This document shows, piece after piece, positions 46,300 to 59,062 of a stretch of 64,000 nucleotides of DNA. This stretch comes from Lonicera japonica (lineage: Eukaryota > Streptophyta > Magnoliopsida > Dipsacales > Caprifoliaceae). The position numbers and the translations under genes were made by a program. Below the pieces are notes generated by a model. That model was not told the DNA's origin. It ran no database searches and was given only the letters and a program-made list of their open reading frames with translations. Numbering within the stretch: the first letter of the stretch is position 1; each line of letters starts with the position of its first letter. The stretch lies in contig CM038467.1 in assembly GCA_021464415.1 (NCBI GenBank), positions 34,503,226 to 34,567,225 of the forward strand. The letters run 5' to 3'.

Positions 46300-47770
46300 A
46301 ATTTCACTCAACATAATTAGAATTAATTTTCGTATTGTGCTAAAATAAATATTGTTATAAAAGTTTATTATTTTCTAATTAGTCCTAAAATATGTTTTAT
46401 AAATATGTACATAAATGTTTACAATGTGCGTATGGGAATATGTGCGGTTCAATTCATAGAGTAATAAAAGGGTATTTTGAGAATATAATTCAATTCTGGT
46501 TGACTAACGGTATACATATGATCCGTACTAGATCCATCGCTAAAGGCTAGAATCTGTAAACAAATGATCCGTACAAGATCCATATCACACACACGCATAT
46601 ATATGTATCATCACTTCATATCTAAACTTCTAATTTTATTATAAAAAATTTAATGTCATCTTAATATATATCGACCAACAAAATTTGGAAGTCTCATTTA
46701 GGTTCAAGTAGCAAAATATATAATTACTAGAATAATATTTCAAAGGATGCTATTGATACACACCAAAATGCCCTCTAAAACTCTGTCCTATTTATTTGGC
46801 TCCTAAACACTGAGTATACGTGTGCACATACTCGATGTTTAGGGAACTGCACATACTTTGTACTTAGAGGCCGAGCTAATTTTAATATTTTTGAGAGTTT
46901 TTAGTTTGTCTATAATAAATTAAGTAGTGAGAACCCTAAGGCGGAACTTTGTGGGCTTGGAGGGGCACATGCCCCCTTCAACTTTTGCAATATTACACAT
47001 TGATTCCATTATATTTTATAAAATAAAAAAATGCCCCCTAAATATGTAGAGTACAAAAGTGGGCAATTTATAAATGAAAGGAAAATAAGGATGTGGTCCA
47101 TTTATTGCAGTTATAATTTTGTTAAATAAGAATAATAATCTTGGAATATAATGCTATCAAAATAAGAAAAAAATGTGGAAGACAATAACATTGGGTTATG
47201 AATTATTTTTAATCAAATTTATATTTATATATTTATAATCATGATGAGTTACTTGTTAATGTCTAACGCCCCACCACCTCCCCCCCTCTACCCCCGACCC
47301 AACCCCAATAAAGTTTTTGGCTCCGTCCTAGAGTGAGGCCAATATTTTAATTAAATACTAGAATAAGGGTATAAAATATATATTTTGTGTGCTATGTAGA
47401 AAGATAAAGAATATAAACAACCCAGAGTTCAACTTTTGCATCGAATCCTTTGTAAATTATCAAACTTGCCCCAACAATTGGGATATATATGGGTTTAGTT
47501 CTAGTATAGACTATCTATATACATATCTATTTTTTAGTGACAAATTATTATTACCAATATATATATATATTTATATTTTAAAAAAAATCAACATCTCTTC
47601 TTCTCTCCATTTTATTTGGAGAAGTGGTACAAATTGTTTAGATTAATTTATTTTAGATGCCTTATTGAATTTGTTCCTAATTATCAGAGAACAGTGATAA
47701 AGACCAAGAGTGTATAATCTACACTCTTTAAGCTAGAGAAATTGCTATGTTCTTTAACAATTATTCATGT
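46300..47770. other. AT-rich intergenic DNA with a possible MITE
   Basis: At about 46,935-47,335, CTAAGGCGGAACTTTGTGGG and a right end with AAAGTTTTTGGCTCCGTCCTAG form a weak inverted pair of the type seen in some plant MITEs (GGCGGAGCCA ends). C-rich CCACCTCCCCCCCTCTACCC lies at 47,273-47,292. No gene is recognised. Confidence 0.35.
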
Positions 47771-47774
47771 ATAG

Positions 47775-47880
<106 letters not shown>

Positions 47881-48404
47881 AGCAGTTGGCGTCATCTGAT
47901 CATGGAGGAACAATAAATTTTCTTAAAATATAAACGTTAGGGACGAAACTAACTAGAAGCTCGGGGGAAGCTATCACCCCAACAACCCCTCCCTCCCCCC
48001 TCCCCCACGTCACCCAACATTCGTATACCTTCATATGTTCCTTTCAAACTATTGATCTTTAAATTTATTAATATATTTTACGTATTTGAAAAAAAATAAA
48101 AAAATTTACCACTTTCAAAATTCATTTCTAGTTTTGTTCTAGATAAGGGCGATTACCTTAATTTGTATCGATTTAACCCCAAAACTGTGAAATGCATGGA
48201 TTGAGCTTTTACACTATTACCCAGACTTCAATCCAACTTCCGACAAATTTAGGACAAAAAATCCCATGTGAAAGGATCGTGTCTCTTTACAAGCTTAAAT
48301 GAAAAGGAATGTAATTTTTTCCCCAATGAATCTGATTGATACTTGATTACCCTTCACGACGCGTATGCAACTCACATATATATATAATTTAAAAGAGATA
48401 TAAC

Positions 48405-48510
48405 AATGGTGGTCTTAGATGGCTTCATAGTGAAATGTGACTTTTTATTGTATAATGTCAAGATTTGAGTTCCGTCACAACCAATTTGTTTACTAAAAAA
48501 AAAAAAAACC
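48405..48510 (+). mobile_element. SINE-like fragment
   Basis: ATGGTGGTCTTAGATGGCTT may be an A-box-like region, GTCAAGATTTGAGTTCC a decayed B box, followed by a poly-A run at 48,497-48,508. Evidence is limited to this order and the A-tail. Confidence 0.3.
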
Positions 48511-48699
48511 ACACACACAACTAAATGAAGATGAGAAAATTACAAGCATTACAATTACATCAAGAAAAATGAAATTTGTGAAAATGGAAATAGTGATTTA
48601 AGGGGGGAGTGTTAGCAAATGTAATTCACAATTAATAAGGGCTTTTGATATTTTAAGGTTAGAACGATCTATAATAGTGTCCGTTCATTGTGTAGAAAG

Positions 48700-48870
48700 T
48701 GACTATCCATGTGGGTGAGTGATTTATCATACACTTGTATGATTGATCATATATAGGAACCTATAAATATTATAAGTTCGATCATCGTTCCAAAAAGTTT
48801 TAAGTAGCATATTTTATGGCCTATTATCGATCATACGCAATGTATGATCGATCATAGGTGCATGATTTTG
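48700..48870. repeat. Dispersed GATC-palindrome motifs
   Basis: TGTATGATTGATCATATATA, TATCGATCATACG and TGTATGATCGATCATAGG occur within 160 bases. They resemble the palindromes of the Athila-like LTRs, but the surrounding sequence does not match those LTRs. Confidence 0.6.
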
Positions 48871-48919
48871 GGAGTATAGTAAAAGGTTTGGCCATATAGT
48901 CAAATCCAGCTTAGCACAT

Positions 48920-49345
48920 CTCGGGTGGTGAGAGAACCTTCCATTACTAGAAGCTTTGGCAAGGATCCCTGCATGGTCTTTAACAAAGAAAGACTTTACC
49001 GGGTTCCTTCCATTCGTACTCGAGAAAGAAAAAGAAAAGATATAGTGATCGTGCCGTAAGACCTTGTTTCTTCCGCTAATGCTAACATCTCTTATCTCAT
49101 TTTAGATTTACCGCTTCGGGAAGGTCGAAGGACCATTCAATTCATGTTGGGGCATAGCGACGACCTCGAGTCTCGTATTTTTTTGATTCCTCATCCCGGC
49201 TGAAGCCATTGCCCCTATTGGTTATGGTGAGAAAGTTGTGGCAAAAAGAAAAAGCCGGAGATTCTCGCTTGTTCCTGCGCGAGCGTAGGCCCTGCCCTTC
49301 ACCCAGTAAGAAGTGCTTTTCTTTGTCATAAGCCTGAAGGACTTA
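48920..49345. other. Possible plant mitochondrial DNA insert (NUMT)
   Basis: This stretch is clearly more GC-rich than its surroundings and has the look of plant mitochondrial intergenic DNA: CGTGCCGTAAGACCTTG, GCGCGAGCGTAGGCCCTGCC and TTCACCCAGTAAGAAGTGC. There is no open frame of note. The identification is an impression from composition and style only. Confidence 0.35.
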
Positions 49346-49434
49346 AAATTTGGCTAACAGTTAGGTTTTAATATTTGAGAGCAAACCTTTGGTGAGTTTT
49401 GTTTGAGTGCATGTATTTACTCTTTTGTTCTATA

Positions 49435-50236
49435 CTAGTTTTTGTGCACGTGTGTTGCACATAATTTTAGTACTTGACAAATGTTATTAAATTCATTAAT
49501 AAATATATATAACTAAGAATTAAATAATTAGTATGAAATAAAAATAATAACAAATAAATAAAACATAGTAAGTGTAAAAGTCATTTGATTTTTTTTGCCG
49601 ACCTAAACGCCTCTAATTTTAATACCATCTAATTTTGGAAAGTTTTTTATGAAGTTATACATAAATCTTATATAGAACATATAATTTAACACAAATTCAA
49701 ATTTGTTTAATTATTTTAACCAAATAAAGTAGAGTTTAAATTTATCTGGAATATTAATACTAAGACAAAAATATATGGAGTTATAAACTTATAATCTTAT
49801 AGTCTTGTACTATTATACTATTATATTTAATGTAAATCTCTTTTAAAATTTTTGTTTAATTATTTTAGCAAAATAGAGTAGAGTTTGAATTTATTTGAAA
49901 TACTAATACTAATATAAACACAAATTCTAACTTGTTTAATTATTTTAGCAAAATAAAGTAGAGTTTAAATTTATTTGGCATACTAATACTAATACTAATA
50001 TAAAATATAATACTATTTTATTTAATGTAAATCTAGCTTAAAATTTTTGTTTAATTATTTTAGCAAAGAGTAGAGTTTGAATTTATTTGGAATACTAATA
50101 CTAATATAAAAATATATGGAGTTATATTATTTAATGTAAATCTTAAAATGTTTTGTATAAAATCAAAGGGCATATTTGTCTTCAGAAAAAAAGGGAAAAA
50201 TACTTAAAGTTATTTGTACTTTATATATAGTATAGA
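49435..50236 (-). mobile_element. Non-autonomous Helitron, both ends identified
   Basis: In sense (minus) orientation it starts TCTATACTATATATAAAGTA and ends GTGCAACACACGTGCACAAA then AACTAG. It has a GTGCA/TGCAC hairpin about 9 bases before the CTAG end, and A and T host bases at the two flanks (plus strand A at 49,434, T at 50,237). This meets the Helitron hallmarks (5' TC, 3' hairpin plus CTRR, insertion between A and T). It is 802 bp with no Rep/helicase ORF. Its middle (about 49,680-50,150) consists of diverged tandem copies of a block containing TTTAATTATTTTAGCAAA and AGTAGAGTTTGAATTTATTT. Confidence 0.85.
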
Positions 50237-50853
50237 TGTATAGATATATCAATAGAAGCTATCGTCACGGGTGGATTAGGGGCGTTTACGCCGACACCAG
50301 GATAACTCTTGGTTTGTGCGATTGTTTGTTTCTTTTCTCATTTATCTATTGTGCGTGTGCTTGTTGTGACGGTTTTTTCTCTTAGGAAACCTTTGTGCTT
50401 TGTGTGATCCTTCCACGTTGCGTCTTGCTCGAGTTTGAGTAGTTTGGCGCAACACATTGCGTCCCTAGAAAAACCTAATTGAGTTGTTGGAAAGTGTGGA
50501 GTATCAATTTGGAAGTGTAGAGAATTCTTATACTAATATAATAGGACATGATATGTATTCAATCTAACTAAAAATATGGGAATAAGAAAGGAAAAAAGAA
50601 ACTCTTGTGCAAATAAAGTCTTCTTCAAAGAATTTTTTTAAGGAGCTCTATATGGCTACATATGTGTACATCTCCAAACACACAATGCACCACACAAAAG
50701 TAATTGAAAATATGCTTCCACTGTGCCCAGCTCAAATGCTAAAATTCCAACATAGTAATTGAGTGTTTTGAATATGCGGGTGCAAGGAACTAAAAATTTT
50801 AACTTGGGCTAGCCATTTTCATGAAGGACCTAAGTCCAACATATCGAATCCGG
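50237..50853. other. LTR-like sequence of unresolved family
   Basis: GGCGTTTACGCCGACACCAG near 50,280 and TTGTTGGAAAGTGTGGAGT near 50,486 have the character of copia LTR end and start, but no paired element or coding region was found. GGTGCAAGGAACTAAAAATT...GGGCTAGCCATTTT near 50,780-50,825 resembles GGTGCAATGAATCTAATTTAT...GGCTAGTTATTTT near 60,820-60,860, on the other side of the Athila element. Confidence 0.3.
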
Positions 50854-50858
50854 CCATG

Positions 50859-52500
50859 TGACGCCGCTAGAAAAGTGCGTTGTGTTAGCCCAAGTGCAGG
50901 CACGTCAAGTTGTAATATAGTCTCGGAAGTCCGAGTGTCGAACCACAGGGATAGTTGAAAAGGAATGGAATGGATTACAGATTAAATGGTTATCAGATTT
51001 TGTAAGTTGGATTGGTTGTAAAACAACGTAAATGTAAATCGGTTGTGAAAATTAATAAGAAAGCACTAAGGTAAGTGAAGGTTAGTTGCGATTTAAGAAA
51101 TGGTGGTCACTAGCTCATACAAATACTTCAACACAAGGTTTCTCGAGATATGAGAAATGTTGGTGTATCTCTCAATAGCAAAGGGTGTGACGCTAGGCGA
51201 CTCATTCCCGAATCGAAGCTTTATCAAGAAAAAGACAAACGACATTTCACCAAAGACGAGATTATCATTCCTACCTCTTAGCTACGGGTGTGAATCAAGG
51301 CAACCCATTCCCGATGAAGCTAATCCGAGATAGATACGACAAACTCATCGTGAAAAGATTTAACATAAAGCAAGTGTACGAAATCTCATGATTTAAAGAA
51401 TGAAAATTAGAAAGTGAATCATAACAATGAAACGGAATGAAGTTTATGAGATAAATTCGTCAACTCATCACTTATCACTTGTGGTAGAAAATAAAGAGTC
51501 TAAGTATCACATATAGTGTAAGAAGCACTCAATATATCAATAAATGAATCAAAGATAAGCTACACAAATTTATAATTCATCTATGGAATTTTAAGAACTA
51601 TTCATAATTTCTACGAAGATGGAAAAACTCCATGGATGGGGGAAAGAGACTACAAGCTTTTTAGAACCATATAAATATGTTGTATGTTCATTAACAACCA
51701 AGAACTAAATATACAAGGCATATAAAGTCTTAACTTAATATGAAAATACCTAGAAAGCTTGAAATAATGGAATATATGATGAAGAAAAGGATTCACAAAT
51801 ATTTATCAAACTTTAAACATGGATTGAGCCCTTAATCAACCTCCGTAACCTTAGTAATAGACTATTCCATAATAGATGCAAAAACAAATATTATAATAGA
51901 AGAAATCATTCTTACAAATTAAACACTTACAAGGGAAAATGAAGAACAATACAACTTTAGCTCTTCCTTCTCTCTAGAACTTGTAAATGTGTAAAACTAG
52001 ATAATCATCCTCCTACTTGATCCCCTAGACTAAAACAATAGCTAAAGGTGTCCTTTAATTAATTAACAAACAAGGGAAAATATCTAGGAACATTAATCCC
52101 CAAAATAAGGCTAAAAGTAGAAGTTGGTGGCTGTCCCTGCCAGGCCATGATCGATAGTTACAGGCCCATGATCGATCATGGGAGTGTTCTGCCAGAATTT
52201 TTGGAATCCTTGATCGATCATGGCTTTGCCCATGATCGATCATGGGCCTATAACTTTTCACTCAGCACTTTTGCAAGCTATCTAGGCTTGCTCTTCATCA
52301 CTTCATGCAATACCATGGTATCCCAATCCTACAAACACATGGAATACTAGAAAATACACACCAACTTGGGCCATGTTAGATACAAAACTCGCTACGGCTC
52401 TAATCTCGAGATAATTGGTTAATTAGGCAGAATTAATGCAACAAACGTGTCAAGCGACTCCGGGAAGGAGCTTAAACATGACAATATTATGCGTTCATCA
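50859..52500 (-). repeat. 3' LTR of the Athila-type element
   Basis: Plus strand runs TGACGCCGCTAGAAAAG to TTATGCGTTCATCA (1642 bp), so the sense LTR is TGATGAACGC...GCGTCA. It has four GATC-palindrome copies at 52,143-52,250, one of them broken. It pairs with 59,063-60,707. Confidence 0.95.
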
Positions 52501-53287
52501 ACTCCCTTCAACTTATCTCTTGGTAGTCCCTTAGCAAGACAAACATATATAATTACAAAAATAATATACTATACAAAAAAAAAATTGTTAACTTTTAAGT
52601 TCCCAAAGAAGACGAGTTGCATCTCGTGATGGTTTTCAGAAATGATACCTACAAACATCAGAAGTTTGTTCATGATGAACGATGAGAATGAAGATTCAAG
52701 TTGCAATTTGCAAAGCAAGAGGCATTACTATCAATTTTCCAGAATGACGGACTTTTGAATGATCATCTAATTCGCCTATCTCCTTTAGAACACAATCCCA
52801 TATTCTCCAATGTTCACATACTAGACTTTGATTCAAACAATTCAATATAAACACAAAGAGTCATAATCATCCGAGAAGGAAGAGAGAACTTTTTCAAAAA
52901 CAAAAGCTCGAAGATTTGTCGATTCTAAACACTTTCTTTATCTTTTTCTTGGAAATTCCGCTAAATCAGTTCAGGGCGGTTTTCATCTCTATGGGGGGCA
53001 GCGATCTCACTTATGAAATTTTTTCAAAACTTTGCTTATTCATTGGAACTCAAAGGAAGCTATTCACCCTTTCCCATATTGTAACGTATACCCATCCATA
53101 ATATTAGACAAAGAGACTTAAGATTTAGTCAAGTGAAGCTTTAAGTCAATATTAGGATAAAAGTCATCCAAGTTTTCAAAGTGCTATGCTTTTGTCCTCT
53201 CATCGGAGGATCTTTTCGAAAGAGCTTCCATTATTTTTGGACAAAAATTCCTCTTCTCTTAATGAAAATAAATCTAAGTGTTATTAC
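52501..53287 (-). other. Athila 3' non-coding region and polypurine tract
   Basis: The minus strand adjacent to the 3' LTR reads GATAAGTTGAAGGGAGT, a purine-rich tract suited to prime plus-strand synthesis (52,501-52,517). The rest of the stretch has no long frame and no integrase motif. ATTAC at 53,283-53,287 is one copy of the target duplication of the nested solo LTR. Confidence 0.75.
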
Positions 53288-55084
53288 TGACGCGCCGAAA
53301 ATACTTCCGTGCTTAGGTACCCAAGTGCAGGTTGTCAAGTTATAATACTTGGTAAGTCCAAGTGTCGAACCACAAGGATAGTCGGAAAGACGATGTGGTG
53401 ATTACGAGTCCAAGGTTTTGTTAAGGGAATTTAATTGGTTAATTTTAGTTGTTGATTTTAAAGTCTTGCAATAAAAATTAAAATGATGTAATAATAGATG
53501 AGAAAAGGCTAAGGCATTATAGAATTCATTTGTTTTGCAAAGTTAAGTAAAATCAATCTCATTCAAAGTTCTCAATGCAATTCCTAAGTGTTGAATATTT
53601 TACCCATTTCTAAGCAAAAGGGTGTGGAGCAAAAGCAACCCATTCCCATATAAATGCCATATAAAGAAAGGGTGTAAGCAAATATCAACACAAGTGTATC
53701 TCTCATTTTTATCTTGTGACAAAGGGTGTGAAGCAAGTGCAACCCATTCCCATATAATATCAACCAAGATTCAAACTTAAAATACATAAAAAGAAAAGGC
53801 ATAAATTTAAACTAGGCATTTAAGAACTCATTGTTAGTTTCCCCTAGGCAAATGACTTGATTATGAAAATGGCCAACTACAAGGAGTTTAGCTCGATAAA
53901 TCATAACATTTCATTTGTCTAAGATTGGGAGGTCTAGGTGGAGGTCAAACCGTCCTATATAGACTTATTTGATAAATACAAATTGAATCCTTAAAATGAT
54001 TAATGAAGTTGTTTATGACATAAATTTAAAAGATCCTCTTTGGCAATACTTTAACTAAAAAGATGATGAGTCTTAAAATCACATAAAGTGTAGAAAGCAC
54101 TCAACATATCATTAAAGTATTAAAAGATTAAAATCTCAAATTTATGGTGTTTCTATGAATATTCAAAGACTAATCATGCTTGGCAATGAAAAGTATCTCA
54201 TTCAAAGAAAGAATGAACATAGGCTAGTAAGAAATACACAAGTGTATCATTTTCTCATTAATGCTTAAGATCTATGTATACAAGGCATACAAAGTCAAAT
54301 CATCATATGAAAATTATCTTACTAGCTTATGAATGGTTGAAAAAATGGAGAAGATGAAGGATTCAAAAAGTATTTAGCAATACTAACAATGGAATGAGAA
54401 TTGAACTTACATAATTAATGCATTGCAAACTTCATCTTTTAGCCTTAGCAAAGAAATTTACTCCATAATAAATGTAGAGACAAGAATTATAAAAGTGAAC
54501 TCCATTTCTCTCTCTAGAAAATAAAACTATTACAAGCTCTCTATAAATTGAGAAATGAGAAGTAATAAAAGTGTTCTCTCCAACACAACAATGAAGACTA
54601 TAAATAGGAGAGTTGTGTTGGATGCTAAAATAATAAACAATGCTTTTTATTTTTATTTATTTTTATTTTTATTTTTATTGTTTATTTTTGGTGGAGAATT
54701 CCACTTTCTTGGATGCTCTTTGGTCACATGGAGAATTCCACTTTCTTTCTTTAATCACATGGACATGGAGACTTTCTTTCTTGGATGCTCTTTAATCACA
54801 TGGAGACTTCCACTTTCTTGAATTCTTTTTGCCCATGGAAAATTCCACTATCTTGAATTCTTTTTGTCCAAGGAAAATTCCAATATTGTATTAAATACAA
54901 TATTTCTTGAAATCTAAAGATACCAAAATAAACAAAAAAATATGCCTTTCCAAGCATTGTTAAATACAAAAGTGCTACGAGACTAATCGCGAAATAAGTT
55001 GGCAAACCGAGTAGTTTTAGAGAAATAAACGTGTCAAACAACTCCGAAAATGAGCGTATGAATGACAGTATTAAGCGTTTATCA
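53288..55084 (-). mobile_element. Nested solo LTR, Athila-like, target duplication ATTAC
   Basis: Plus strand runs TGACGCGCCGAAAATA to ATTAAGCGTTTATCA (1797 bp). ATTAC lies directly before (53,283-53,287) and after (55,085-55,089). The termini and the CCAAGTGCAGG and GTCGAACCACAAGG motifs place it in the same broad family as the host element, but it is a distinct subfamily: it lacks the GATC palindromes and has a different body. It interrupts the region just after RNase H. Confidence 0.93.
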
Positions 55085-58000
55085 ATTACCGGATTGGAAA
55101 CAACCGAAGTAATCTAGCATGTGGAACATGAGAATATAACGGGATATGAGACTAAGCAGAGCAAGGAAATTTAAATTATCATTCAAATTCCTATTTAGAT
55201 CAAAGAATTCATGCCAAACGCTATCGGCCACCACGTTCTCGACTCCCTTTTTGTCCTTGATGCTCAAATGGAATTCTTGCAATAGGAGTATCCACCTAAG
55301 AAGCTGCGGCTTGGCATCCCTCTTTGTGAACAAGTACTTCAACGCCGCGTGATCCGTGAAAATAACAATGGGTGATCCTATCAAATAGGATCGAAACTTG
55401 TCCAAGGCGAAAACGATTGCTAGAAGCTCTTTCTCTGTTGTGGTGTAATTAATTTGTGCATCATTCAAAGTCCTGCTTGCATAGTACATTACACCCCGTT
55501 TCTTGTCTTTCCGTTGACCAGGAACTGCTCCCATGCATAGTCACTTGCGTCGCACATGAGCTCGAGCAAGCTCCAGTCCGGTGTCTGCATAATCGGCGCA
55601 GTAGTGAGCATATGCTTTAGAGAGATACAAACTTCTTCGTACTTGGCATCCCATTCAAATGGTGCATCCTTGATTAGTAGATTGCACATCGGCTTGGAAA
55701 TAGAACTGAAGTTCTTGATAAACCTCCGATAAAACCCGGCATGTCCCAGAAATGATCGGACATCTTGACATTTTTGGGTGTTGGAAGTTTGGCGATCAAT
55801 TCGATTTTTCCTTTGTCAACTTCAATTCTTTCTGATGAAATGATATGCCCCAATATGATTCCCTTGGTTACCATAAAATGGCACTTCTCCCAATTCAACA
55901 CCAATTGTTTTTCCACGCATCTTTCCAAGACTTGTTCTAGGTTAGTCAAACAATTGTCGAATGACTTACCATAGACGGTAAAGTCATCCATAAAAACTTC
56001 CAACGTCCTTTCCACCGTATCACTAAAAATACTTAGCATACACCGTTGAAAAGTGGCCAGTGCATTACATAGACCAAATGGCATTCTTCGATATGCGAAC
56101 GTACCAAAGGGACATGTAAAGGTGGTCTTTTCTTGATCATCTTTGCATCTAACAATTTCAACACCTCATTCCTAACCACTTCTTGCATGTTGGGATTTAA
56201 CCGGCGTTGAAATTGCCTTGATGTTTTTGCCCCATCCTCCAAGTGAATTTTATGTGTGCAAATTAATAGGCTTATTCCTTGGAGGTCGGCAAGAGTCCAA
56301 CCAAAAGCTTTTTTGTATTTACCAAGCAAATGAACCAACCTTACCTCTTGGTCATCTGAAAGATCGGACGAGATGATGACGGGGTAAGTGTCTGAAGCTC
56401 CTAAGAAGGCATACTTCAAGTTGCTAAGTAATAGCTTGAGATCCATTTGTCCTTCAAGCTTTTTGGTGGACGATGATGTGTTTTCCTCTTTCTCCAAGAA
56501 TTCAACCTGTTTGTCACACAAAGAAAACACTTGCATACAATCCTCGGGTTCATCGAAAGTGGTTAGATAACCTTCTGTTGACCCTGATTCGAAGTTCGCC
56601 ATAAAGTGGTCTTGGATACATGACTCTATCATGTTCACGTGTTTACTTTCCTCTTCATCACCGTCATCTTTTTTTTTACTCAAAGAGAACACGTTTAGCT
56701 CGAGAGTCATGTTTCCAAAGGTTAACTTCACTATTCCGTTCTTGCAATTTATTATAGCATTAGAAGTGGCAAGAAATGGTCGTCCGAGGATAACCGGAAT
56801 CTCGTTAGCGGGATTCGACACGGGTTGCATGTCGAGGATGATAAAATCAACCGAAAATTAAAACTTGTCGACTTGGACAAGTACATCCTCGACTATCCCT
56901 CTTAGGATCTTAATGGATCGGACCGTTAATTGAATAGTAACCCTCGTGGGTTTTAACTCACCCAACCCCAATTGTTGATATACCAAAAATGGGAGCAAAT
57001 TCACGCTTGCTCCCAAATCTAACAAAGCATTTTTAATCCTACAATTTCCTATGACACATGAAATTGTGGGACAACCGGGGTCTTTGAACTTGGGGGCTCT
57101 CGTGCCTTACATGATGGAGCTCACTTTCTCCGCCATAAAGGCCTTTTTCTTGACATTCAACCTTCGTTTGGTAGTACATAAGTCCTTGAGGAACTTAGCA
57201 TATGAAGGCATTTGCTTGACCGTGTCAAGCAATGGAATGTTGATTTTCACTTGCCTAAAGACATCCAAAATCTTGGTGTTAGATTTGGATGGTTGGTTCA
57301 ATCTCTCCGGAAATGGGACTTTGATTCCATTTCTGATTTTTTCAAGATCCTCCTTTCCTTGTTTCTCTTCATTCACAACCGTCTCAACCTCCATTTTTTC
57401 AACATCCGTAGGCTCAACTATGTCCACCACCTTGGGGGCTTTAGGAACAATAGTTTTTTCCACCTCCTTCCCACTCCTTAGGATTATGATAGATTTGAGT
57501 TCTTCTAACTTGGTGCTAGACTCTCCTCCCTCTATGACTTGAACTTGACCTCTAGGATTAGCTAAAGGTTGAGAGGGAAATTTTCCCTTCTCTTGGGTAG
57601 CTAGGGCGGTGGTGAGCTTAGACATTTGGGTTTTTAACTGCCCCACATCACAATCCGTTTTGTCCACAAATGACCTCAACAAAGCTTCTAAGTTTTGGTT
57701 GGGATTTTGACTTTGAGGTGGAACAAAAGAGTTTTGAGGTTGTTGTTGCCTTTGGTTTTGATGATATTGGTTGTGGTTCTGACTTTGATTTCCTCCCCAA
57801 CTAAAATTGGGGTGATTCTTCCATCCCTCATTGTACCTTTGAGAATAAGGGTCGTTTTGGTTTCGGTTTTGGTTGTACTAGTGCAAAGCATTGACTTGGG
57901 CGGGATTTTTGAGGACTTCCCGGAAAGCGGGAGTGGTAGGGCAATCCTCGGTAGTATGTCCTAAGTTTTCATAAATGACACATAACTGACTCGAGGATAC

Positions 58001-58897
58001 TACATTGGCCTCTCTAAGCTTACTTGCCTCAATTGCCTCTACTTTCTTAGATAATTGGAACAATCTCGCACCCATGTCATCCTCGTTGGATACTTGGTAC
58101 AACCCACCCTTTCCTTGAGGTTTGGCTTTAGGTTATTCAGTATAGGTGTTCCAATTTTGGGCACCTTCTGCTAATTCGTCAAAGTATAATAGAGCCTCAT
58201 CGGGATTCTTACTCAAGAACTGACCATTACACATGGTCTCAACAAAAGTACGCATATCAGGGGTGAGGGATTCATAGAAAAAACTAACAAGGCTCCAAGT
58301 TTCGTGACCATGGTGAGGGCATGCGTTTAAAAGCTCTTTGTATCTTTCCCAACACTTGTAAAAGTTTTCATTATCTTTTGGCAAAAAATTGGATATCGCC
58401 CTTCTTAAAGCATTGGTTCTATGTACGGGAAATAATTTTTTTAAAAATTCCGCTTGTAGCTCTTGCCAAGACAGAATTGATTGCGGCCTTTGAGCATTTA
58501 GCCAAATTTTTCCTTTGTCTTTTAGGGAGAAAAGAAAGAGTTTTAATCGCATGACATACTCATCAGTGTTTGCCTCACGAAATGTGGAGCAGACTTCTTC
58601 AAAGTCTTTCAAATGCAAGTATTGGTTTTCCGACTCCATACCATGAAAAGATGGGATATGTTGAAGCATACCTGGTTTGAAAGAAAACGCACCTGCTTGA
58701 CCGGTGGGAAGTACGATGCATGAGTTCGAAGTTGCCCGAGGTGGTTGGAGATAGTCCCTCATGGTCCTTACCGGAGGAACATTGTTGGCCCCTTCCCCCT
58801 CATTATCGCTCTCATGATCTGCGGCTCGGCCTTGATTTGCCATTCTTAGTGAATGGGGAGGGCTTATTTGAATGTCCACAAACAATTGCCCTTGCAT
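55085..58897 (-). pseudogene. Athila-type gag-pol relic lacking integrase and RT core
   Basis: Reading from 58,897 downward: gag (SFHGMESENQYLHLKDFEEV, RFLPKDNENFY-like, YKELLNACPHHG); a degraded zinc knuckle (CVIYENLGHTTEDCP, second Cys changed to Tyr); a Gln/Asn-rich linker; protease with active-site DLGASVNLLP; then a GRPFLATSNAIINC block. One frame runs from 58,897 to about 56,140 with four in-frame stops (58,133, 57,878, 57,107 and about 56,859). At about 56,140 LLDAKM is joined directly to EKTTFTCPFGTFAYRRMPFG, so about 80-100 codons holding the first RT blocks and the first catalytic Asp are deleted. RT then continues with VFMDDFTVYG and ends in RNase H ([40 protein letters not shown]). 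No integrase zinc or DDE region follows. It cannot be autonomous. Confidence 0.92.
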
Positions 58898-59037
58898 AGG
58901 CCTGAAAAACTATTCGAATATCCCCTTGAAAACTCTACAAAATAAAACAAGAATAAGAGAGAAAAATAAATTAATTGAATGGAGAGATACTTACAGAGAA
59001 TGGTTTTATACAACACCCGAAATCCGCCTGTTGCCTT

Positions 59038-59062
59038 ATCCCCGGCAACGGCGCCAAAAACT
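59038..59062 (-). other. Primer-binding site complementary to tRNA-Asp
   Basis: Minus strand TTTTTGGCGCCGTTGCCGGG begins two bases from the 5' LTR end (CA). TGGCGCCGTTGCCGGGGA is the complement of the 3' end of plant tRNA-Asp and is the usual Athila primer site. Confidence 0.9.

Noticed and set aside
52501..53287. Expected Athila integrase region
   Set aside because: Searched by eye for the H2C2 zinc motif and the DDE core in all frames; none seen, so it is described as 3' non-coding sequence instead.
57051..57542. Plus-strand ORF of 163 codons
   Set aside because: It lies antisense to the Athila gag-protease frame, which has recognisable motifs; the plus-strand frame has none and is a shadow.
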